A DNA stretch of 6,607 nucleotides. It comes from an uncultured Eubacteriales bacterium (GTDB lineage: Bacteria > Bacillota > Clostridia > Oscillospirales > CAG-272). Location: assembly GCA_934447715.1 (NCBI GenBank), contig CAKSER010000065.1, forward strand, positions 1 through 6,607, given 5' to 3'. The position numbers and the translations under genes are program-made. Under the pieces are notes generated by a model. It did no database searches, was not told the DNA's origin, and worked only from the letters and a program-made list of their open reading frames with translations. This document shows, piece after piece, positions 1 through 3,853 of this stretch. Position 1 is the first letter of the stretch; every line of letters starts with the position of its first letter.

Positions 1-233
1 TCTCTTTTTACCTTTTCGTAGCTTTCAATATCTCCGATATCATATCGGCTTCCGGGCATCTCCATTGCATAAAGCCGAGTCCTTTTGCAAAGCCAGGCAA
101 TATAGCTTCCCGGTGCATCTGTTCCGCAACCTTCGGCGATAGCGTCTTTCACACGCTTTGCGTCTTCTGTCGTATAGTAATAAAACGGCGGACAGCACCA
201 GTTGGTTGCGGGTGTGGGGGATTTTTCGGTCAT
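1..233 (-). pseudogene. C-terminal remnant of a sugar-nucleotidyltransferase (5'-truncated, runs off left edge)
   Basis: An open frame starts at ATG 233 and continues past the window edge. It reads MTEKSPTPATNWCCPPFYYY, then a GTDAPGSYIAWL block, a LYAMEMPG block and RYDIGDIESYEKVK. These blocks, with the closing DIG-x-x-ESYE, are typical of the last third of NDP-sugar pyrophosphorylases (NTP_transferase fold). The N-terminal nucleotide-binding part with the LAAGxGTR-type signature should lie at higher coordinates, but a histidine phosphatase gene ends only 28 nt upstream. An in-frame TAG just before that gene's stop rules out a longer product. No Shine-Dalgarno site precedes ATG 233; a six-codon reading frame (250-230) overlaps it as ATGA. 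I read it as a decayed or recombined gene tail, catalytically dead. The alternative is a small stand-alone protein kept for another role. Family recognition is fairly sure; pseudogene status is inference. Confidence 0.6.
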
Positions 234-261
234 ATCGGTGACAAGATCATTTTCTGTTCGA

Positions 262-864
262 TCACTCTTCCTTTTCTATGTCTATATACTTGATTGTGCG
301 CGGCAGGTTATTCTCGAATTCAAGAACAAATGCACTCGGAGTTGCAATTTTGCCATTAAGCACAACAGAGCGGATGTATTTGATTTTGCGCAGCTTATTC
401 TGATTGTCTGTAACCTCGACGGAACACCAATTTAAAAGGAACGCACAAATTGCCGCGGCGTGAGAAATGACGGCAACAGTGTCTTCGTCACACATTTCTG
501 AGAGGATTTCATCAATGACAGATGTCATTCTTGCTCTTACGTCGTTTAGTGATTCTCCGTTTTTGTTTTTGTAGCCGTAATCATTATATTGACGCATCCA
601 AAATCCTTCGTTTAGTGTTGTTGGGTCGCCGAGATCGCGTTCTCTTAGCCGTTTATCTGCAATCGGGTGACCATTTAGCTTCTCTGCGGTGCTGAACGCC
701 CGTTTGTAGGGAGATGTATAGACCGCTTTGACAAAACGGAAAATATCAAGTGAGAAAAAATTCTGAGCTTTGATATGCCCCTTGTCGGAAAGCGGAAGCA
801 TTTCTGTTTTTATTGTCCTGTCCTTTATTGGTTCGGAATGCCTGATAATGATTAATGTTTTCAT
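262..864 (-). CDS. Histidine phosphatase superfamily protein (phosphoglycerate mutase-like), 200 aa
   Basis: A cytosolic phosphohydrolase of the two-histidine fold. The phospho-accepting motif is near the start as IIIRHSEP (Arg8, His9), where RHGE is the commoner form. The second arginine is in YTSPYKRAFSTAEKL (Arg55), the likely acid/base glutamate is in RLRERDLGD (Glu75), NGESLNDVRARM follows at 102-113, and the second catalytic histidine is in AVISHAAA (His135). All core residues are present, so it should be active. Length is normal for the small phosphatases of this family, which act on diverse phosphoesters; the substrate cannot be told from sequence. It follows a hypothetical gene by 79 nt. 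The start is fixed by the need for RHS at residue 8, yet there is no recognisable ribosome site upstream, which is odd beside its well-equipped neighbours. The C-terminal tail (about 165-200) is charged and less typical. Confidence 0.85.
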   Translation of the reverse strand: MKTLIIIRHSEPIKDRTIKTEMLPLSDKGHIKAQNFFSLDIFRFVKAVYTSPYKRAFSTAEKLNGHPIADKRLRERDLGDPTTLNEGFWMRQYNDYGYKNKNGESLNDVRARMTSVIDEILSEMCDEDTVAVISHAAAICAFLLNWCSVEVTDNQNKLRKIKYIRSVVLNGKIATPSAFVLEFENNLPRTIKYIDIEKEE

Positions 865-943
865 ATTTGTAATTATCTGATTTGAGGGCAGCGCCGCATT
901 TATGCTTATCGGGCCCCTTGCGTTTGTGCTTTCCCGACCGGCA

Positions 944-1360
944 TCAGGTCCTTACAACCTCTGCGCGCTCGAAGCCTACCTTGAAGGTGAAATTTTCGGG
1001 AAAGGAATCCGGATCAAACAGGGTGATCTCAAGAATAAATCGCCCTCCGTCTTTTGTAAGTCTGTCCGACAGCCACCAGAGCTTTTCTTTGCCTTCGAAC
1101 GGGATATCCGGTGTCAGTATTTCGAAGTTAAGCAGGCGGATTTCGGATACCGCGGTGTCATAAAGGGCGTTTTCTGCATCTATGGTCAAGGTCATAAGGC
1201 TTTTGATGCTGCCGTACTTTTTGCCGGAGAATTTGTTGTAATCTGCCGGGAATTCGAAGGTCTCATATCCTATTATGCACGCATCGTGAAGACCGTGTGT
1301 CCAGTACCAGTCCGGCGGATTTTCGGGAGAGTTTAAGCCATGATTCTTTTCTTTTGCCAT
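944..1360 (-). CDS. Hypothetical protein with WTHGLHDA motif, 138 aa
   Basis: I do not recognise a named family. The protein is soluble, with no signal peptide or membrane segment. It opens with MAKEKNHGLNSPENPPDWYW, directly followed by THGLHDACIIGYE, a conserved-looking motif with two histidines and an aspartate. The rest alternates beta-like stretches (SLMTLTIDAENALYDTAV, IRLLNFEILT, GRFILEITLF, FTFKVGFERAEVV), suggesting a small beta-rich fold. The start is well supported: AAAGGAG at 1368-1374 sits 7 nt upstream of ATG 1360. It lies 58 nt downstream of the cysteine-rich gene and before the histidine phosphatase, all same strand. Small Clostridial proteins of this look often occur in polymorphic-toxin immunity or orphan accessory clusters, but no toxin is visible, so that is only a thought. 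Confidence 0.7.
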   Translation of the reverse strand: MAKEKNHGLNSPENPPDWYWTHGLHDACIIGYETFEFPADYNKFSGKKYGSIKSLMTLTIDAENALYDTAVSEIRLLNFEILTPDIPFEGKEKLWWLSDRLTKDGGRFILEITLFDPDSFPENFTFKVGFERAEVVRT

Positions 1361-1418
1361 TTCGATGCTCCTTTAATGAATTTTTGTGCTATAGCTCCTG
1401 CCCTCTGATTTTTGGGGG

Positions 1419-1940
1419 TTACAGGAGATACAGATAATCGTTATAGGTAAAGAAGTCTCTTGACTGATCGCAGAAGCTGTCACACATATCGGTATAGTGC
1501 CGCGATCTCTTTTTTCTTTCGGCTCCGTCCTCGGTATAAAAATACAGATCGTCAATCTGCTTTATTTCGACATCCTTTGTGCAGAAGACCTCGTCCGGAT
1601 AATTGCCAACAGCACACATGTTTCCGTAACGACAAGCGAGGCAGCATTTGAGCTTCACATTTTCGGGCAGATGCTTTTGCAGATCGGCAAAGGCTTTCGC
1701 AAAAGAATAATCCTTTCCGTGCCCACATATTTCTTTGCCCTCGTATTTGATTGTAATGTACACCAACGGCTCATCTTCGTCGCCCGTAGGGCCGCAGTTC
1801 CGCTTGTCAACGATAATCAGCGCATCAACAGATTTTTCCCCTGCCGGTGTGGAAAGGACAAGAGTTCTCTTATATTGCTTGTTCGGCTCGGTGCCGTGAA
1901 ATTCAAAATCCGAAAGATCGTTTTTTAAAGAATCCTTCAT
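1419..1940 (-). CDS. Cysteine-rich protein of unknown function (possibly DUF6304-like), 173 aa
   Basis: Start chosen at ATG 1940 because AAAGGGG lies 7 nt upstream; an in-frame ATG at 1973 would add 11 residues but has no ribosome site. The N-terminal half is beta-rich (RTLVLSTPAG, SVDALIIVDKR, LVYITIKYEG). The C-terminal half carries a cysteine cluster, CCLACRYGNMC at about residues 99-109, then VFCTKDV (Cys120), YTEDGAERKKRSRHYTD, and two more cysteines in MCDSFCDQS (153, 157), ending FFTYNDYLYLL. The CxxCx5C spacing plus later cysteines could bind zinc or be structural. It resembles uncharacterised Clostridial proteins I loosely associate with DUF6304, but that name is from memory and uncertain. 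It lies 155 nt downstream of the four-helix-bundle gene, with a possible separate promoter. Confidence 0.72.
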   Translation of the reverse strand: MKDSLKNDLSDFEFHGTEPNKQYKRTLVLSTPAGEKSVDALIIVDKRNCGPTGDEDEPLVYITIKYEGKEICGHGKDYSFAKAFADLQKHLPENVKLKCCLACRYGNMCAVGNYPDEVFCTKDVEIKQIDDLYFYTEDGAERKKRSRHYTDMCDSFCDQSRDFFTYNDYLYLL

Positions 1941-1947
1941 TTGTGCG

Positions 1948-1954
1948 CCCCTTT
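1948..1954 (-). promoter_or_regulatory. Ribosome binding site deciding the start of the cysteine-rich gene
   Basis: Reads AAAGGGG on the minus strand, 7 nt before ATG 1940. It selects this start over the upstream in-frame ATG at 1973, which has no purine-rich site before it. Confidence 0.65.
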
Positions 1955-2010
1955 CTTTTTTGTTTGAGTACATCGGGTTTTGCCGGGATGATGATTTTGA
2001 TTTGGGGTTT

Positions 2011-2040
2011 GGCTATATGCAAGTCTGTTTCAGTATAGCC
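2011..2040 (-). promoter_or_regulatory. Inverted repeat over a possible -10 box upstream of the cysteine-rich gene
   Basis: Perfect 7-bp arms GGCTATA (2011-2017) and TATAGCC (2034-2040) flank a 16-nt centre. On the minus strand TATACT (2032-2037), a good -10 hexamer, overlaps the right arm; no convincing -35 is seen. The dyad could be an operator for the downstream gene or a weak hairpin. The rest of the gap 1974-2095 holds one bulged dyad (2063-2068 with 2090-2095, extended by CGG/CCG) that may end the four-helix-bundle transcript, but it lacks a T-run. Confidence 0.3.
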
Positions 2041-2095
2041 CCTTCGGTCTCATAATTTGCCCACATATACTCGGTGTGTTTGCTTTCCGATATGT

Positions 2096-2470
2096 TTACT
2101 GTTTATTTTGCTTTGCCATGCTAAGATTGCCCTTTGCTGTTGTAATAGACTTGACAAGTAAAAATCTTATTGTCGAACATTTGCGGTTAAGCTGTCTATA
2201 CCTCTGCTCGTTAATATACTCGCTTTTCCACAGCATTTCAAGCCATTTGCTCGTTTCGTTGGTTTCTTTAAGTGATATCTCAAGCTTTGCAATAAAGTCG
2301 GCTCGACCGTGAGCGTATTTGCTTTCGGCAATGTTGGCGCAAATGCTTGTTGCGCTTCTGCCGATCTGATTTGAGATTATGTTTTCGTGTTTTACGCGCA
2401 ATTCTTTGGCTAATTGCAAAATTTCAATAGACAATTCCATTGAAAGATCGCCAAGCTTATCTTCTTTCAC
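2096..2470 (-). CDS. Four-helix-bundle protein of the S23 / Avd-like superfamily, 124 aa
   Basis: Belongs to the small helical proteins first known from 23S rRNA intervening sequences (S23/IVP) and structurally related to Avd of diversity-generating retroelements. Hallmarks are the NQIGRSATSICANIAES block (34-50) and DFIAKLEISLKETNET-type block (58-73) followed by SKWLEML. Four helices are expected at about 9-29, 34-50, 56-82 and 86-112. Length fits the family. Relatives form ring-like pentamers and, for Avd, bind RNA and a reverse transcriptase; neither reverse transcriptase nor rRNA occurs here, so the partner is unknown. The start is GTG 2470, supported by AAAGGCGG at 2478-2485 with 7-nt spacing. 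The predicted promoter puts the transcript start almost on the ribosome site, leaving a UTR of about 14 nt. Its -35 lies inside the outermost hairpin of the adjacent array, which suggests a link. The lysine-rich tail could favour nucleic-acid binding (inference). Confidence 0.88.
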   Translation of the reverse strand: MKEDKLGDLSMELSIEILQLAKELRVKHENIISNQIGRSATSICANIAESKYAHGRADFIAKLEISLKETNETSKWLEMLWKSEYINEQRYRQLNRKCSTIRFLLVKSITTAKGNLSMAKQNKQ

Positions 2471-2490
2471 AATATCGCCGCCTTTCGATT

Positions 2491-2518
2491 ATTATAATAG
2501 CACATACTCAGTTGAAAA
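2491..2518 (-). promoter_or_regulatory. Promoter of the four-helix-bundle gene, embedded in the array edge
   Basis: On the minus strand TATAAT (2491-2496) is preceded by TTTTCA (2513-2518) with a 16-nt spacer. The -10 is perfect and the -35 matches 4 of 6 consensus bases. The -35 sits in the hairpin GTTGA-AAA-TCAAC (2511-2523), which is followed by the array linker, so promoter and array overlap. A start near 2484 would give a very short leader. Confidence 0.65.
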
Positions 2519-2718
2519 TCAACATCACTTATGCGCTCTGACAAAACGGGTTTATTTCCGTTTGCGCGCAGCGCAACATCACTTGAGGCGAAGCTTCAAC
2601 ATCGTTTGGCAAAGCCAACATCATCCATTTGTGTCGGGGTTGGTAAAATGATGTCAGCCTTCGGCTGAATGATGTTGCGTGTGCCACGCAAACGATGTTG
2701 TGCCTTACGGCACAAATG
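2511..2718. repeat. Array of about eight short hairpins with a shared linker, switching orientation in the middle
   Basis: Plus-strand hairpins: 2511-2523 (5 bp, loop AAA), 2544-2563 (6 bp, 8-nt loop), 2562-2576 (TTGCGC-GCA-GCGCAA), 2583-2599 (7 bp including one G-T, loop GAA) and 2606-2618 (TTGGC-AAA-GCCAA). After a centre at about 2625-2647 the orientation flips, and on the minus strand come hairpins at 2654-2668 (6 bp, loop GAA), 2675-2691 (7 bp, loop GCA) and 2698-2715 (7 bp, loop GTAA). Most units are followed by a linker close to CAACATCRYTTG: plus strand at 2520, 2574, 2597 and 2616, minus strand ending at 2700, 2677 and 2656. Stems differ in sequence yet stay paired, so structure rather than sequence appears to be kept. 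GNA triloops closed by C-G are known to make very stable DNA mini-hairpins. No coding frame explains it. It may be a mobile or REP-like element, a protein-binding site, or a structured RNA. Confidence 0.85.
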
Positions 2719-2749
2719 AAAAATCCGAAAGTTGAACTTTCGGATTTTT
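2719..2749 (-). terminator. Strong intrinsic terminator after tRNA-Gln (bidirectional)
   Basis: A 14-bp stem pairs 2719-2732 with 2736-2749 around a three-base loop. The core is ATCCGAAAGT and its complement, flanked by A-runs and T-runs on both sides, so it can stop transcription either way. On the minus strand it begins 2 nt after the tRNA 3' end, and it separates the tRNA unit from the hairpin array, which starts one base further left. Confidence 0.85.
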
Positions 2750-2750
2750 T

Positions 2751-2823
2751 CTGGGATGGCCGGATTCGGACCGGCGTCTGCAGGAGTCAAAGTCCTGTGC
2801 CTTAACCGCTTGGCGACATCCCA
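2751..2823 (-). tRNA. tRNA-Gln (anticodon TTG)
   Basis: A complete 73-nt cloverleaf. The acceptor stem TGGGATG pairs fully with CATCCCA, the discriminator is G73, and no CCA is encoded, so it must be added after transcription. The D stem is GCC/GGC with loop AAGCGGTTAA. The anticodon stem CAGGA/TCCTG encloses CTTTGAC, giving anticodon TTG, which reads CAA and by wobble CAG. The variable region is 5 nt and the T stem GCCGG/CCGGC is perfect. The U-initial acceptor stem and TTTGA anticodon context match glutamine tRNAs of Firmicutes. One oddity is the T loop TCCGAAT, with C at position 55 where U is nearly universal. It is transcribed from its own consensus promoter. Confidence 0.95.
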
Positions 2824-2850
2824 TTATTCGATTTTTTCTTTTTTTAAAAA

Positions 2851-2939
2851 GCTTTCCTGCTTACAAAAATGCTTTCCTGCGGAATTGTCCTGCAGGCTGC
2901 CCTGCAAGCTCTTTCAGGCTCTTTTGCGATTTTCCGCAG
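2851..2939 (-). ncRNA. Structured 5' leader of the tRNA-Gln transcript
   Basis: Between the predicted start (about 2939) and the tRNA are some 115 nt without a gene. The transcript begins with CTGCGGAA (2932-2939), which pairs perfectly with TTCCGCAG (2877-2884). Inside is a second hairpin, TGCAGG-4 nt-CCTGCA (2891-2906). Further down GCAGGAAAGC occurs twice exactly, 20 nt apart (2871-2880 and 2851-2860), each next to an A/T run. It may be a processed leader or a small RNA released when the tRNA is trimmed. I recognise no known riboswitch or T-box. Confidence 0.4.
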
Positions 2940-2945
2940 AATCCG

Positions 2946-2974
2946 ATTATATCATAATCGTCTGCCGCTGTCAA
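2946..2974 (-). promoter_or_regulatory. Perfect consensus sigma-A promoter for tRNA-Gln
   Basis: Minus strand TTGACA (2969-2974), 17-nt spacer, TATAAT (2946-2951), with TG one base before the -10 (TATGATATAAT). A full match at both boxes plus an extended -10 fits a strongly transcribed stable-RNA gene. Confidence 0.92.
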
Positions 2975-2977
2975 GGG

Positions 2978-3000
2978 ACAGGAAGCCTGCGGCTCCCTGT
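2978..3000 (-). terminator. Hairpin between yebC and the tRNA-Gln promoter (weak terminator candidate)
   Basis: A 10-bp stem with one mismatch pairs ACAGGAAGCC (2978-2987) with GGCTCCCTGT (2991-3000) around a three-base loop (GCA on the minus strand). It lies 29 nt after the yebC stop and just ahead of the -35 box. No T-run follows, so termination would be Rho-dependent or weak. A second dyad CTGAC/GTCAG (3004-3008, 3028-3032) touches the stop codon. Confidence 0.4.
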
Positions 3001-3028
3001 TCTCTGACCGTGCTTTTTCGGCTTTTTG

Positions 3029-3754
3029 TCAGTTTTCCTCCCAGTTGTGGAAAACCTGCTGAACATCGTCGAAATCATCAAGATGATCAAGAAGATTGTT
3101 CATGTTCTTGATATCATCCTCCGACTCGAGAGTTACATAGTTTGACGGAATCTTGTCCTGATCCGCAGAGGCGATTTCATAGCCCTTCTCCTCGAGCGCA
3201 TCCTTTATTGCCCAGAGGTCGGACGGCTCGGTATAGATCTCGAATACGTCATCCTCTGTAAGGAAATCCTCGGCTCCTGCCTCAAGAGCATCCTCCATCA
3301 GCTTATCCTCGTCTATCTTTCCGTTGTTCTCGACAAGAATTACTCCCTTGTCGGCAAACAGATAGCCGACGCAGCCGGTCTGACCGAGATTTCCGCCGTA
3401 TTTATCGAAGAAATGGCGCACCTCGGATGCGGTTCTGTTGCGGTTGTCGGTCGCTGCTTTAACGATGACGGCAACTCCGGACGGACCGTAGCCCTCATAT
3501 ATAATCTCTTCATAGGTTACTGCATCTGCTCCGGATGCCTTTTCGATACTGCGCTTGATATTGTCGTTCGGCACATTGTTTGCCTTTGCCTTTGCGATAA
3601 GATCACGCAGCTTGCTGTTCGACACGGGATCCGGACCGCCTTCTCTTACCGCGATCTGAATCTCCTTTCCGATCTTCGTAAAGACCGATGCCCGGGCGGA
3701 ATCTGTCTTTTCCTTTTTGTGCATGATGTTTTTCCATTTGGAATGTCCTGACAT
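3029..3754 (-). CDS. yebC: YebC/PmpR (TACO1) family protein, 241 aa
   Basis: The N-terminus MSGHSKWKNIMHKKEKTD is the signature of the YebC family, followed by FTKIGKEIQIAVREGG (25-40), NSKLRDLIAKAKANNVPNDNIKRSI-type helices (46-70), YEEIIYEGYGPSGVAVIV and a DNRNRTASEVRHFF block (102-115). A GGNLGQTGCVGYLF segment and the acidic C-terminal domain complete the three-domain fold at normal length. The family was long annotated as DNA-binding regulators. The mitochondrial relative TACO1 and later bacterial work point to a role in translation, easing ribosomes over difficult stretches such as polyproline. The start has AGGAGA (3761-3766) 6 nt upstream. It follows argS by 97 nt with no terminator between, so the two are probably co-transcribed, which suits a translation role. 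Between them on the minus strand are three CGGAA motifs about 11-12 nt apart, of unknown meaning. Confidence 0.95.
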   Translation of the reverse strand: MSGHSKWKNIMHKKEKTDSARASVFTKIGKEIQIAVREGGPDPVSNSKLRDLIAKAKANNVPNDNIKRSIEKASGADAVTYEEIIYEGYGPSGVAVIVKAATDNRNRTASEVRHFFDKYGGNLGQTGCVGYLFADKGVILVENNGKIDEDKLMEDALEAGAEDFLTEDDVFEIYTEPSDLWAIKDALEEKGYEIASADQDKIPSNYVTLESEDDIKNMNNLLDHLDDFDDVQQVFHNWEEN

Positions 3755-3853
3755 GGTTTTTCTCCTGTATTTTTTTATCCAATAATTATTTATTTCACTT
3801 TGCTTCCGGATTGATTTCCGGCATTTCCGATTATTCTTCTGCCGTAAGACGCA

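Noticed and set aside
902..1336. Plus-strand open frame of 144 codons
   Set aside because: Lies wholly antisense to the 138-aa gene, which has a clear AAAGGAG site; the plus-strand product shows no family features.
1497..1928. Plus-strand open frame of 143 codons
   Set aside because: Antisense to the cysteine-rich gene; no ribosome site or recognisable domain.
2511..2718. CRISPR array
   Set aside because: Repeats are short linkers between self-complementary, varying hairpins and flip orientation; there are no constant repeats of 25-40 nt with unique spacers and no cas genes.
2096..2718. Diversity-generating retroelement or 23S rRNA intervening sequence
   Set aside because: The four-helix-bundle protein fits both contexts, but no reverse transcriptase, template/variable repeat pair or rRNA sequence is present in the window.
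2596..2790. Minus-strand open frame of 64 codons across the tRNA and array
   Set aside because: It runs through the tRNA-Gln gene, its terminator and the hairpins; its translation reflects those elements and not a protein.
3755..3853. Separate promoter for yebC between argS and yebC
   Set aside because: AT-rich stretches are present but no paired -35 and -10 boxes were convincing; co-transcription with argS is simpler.
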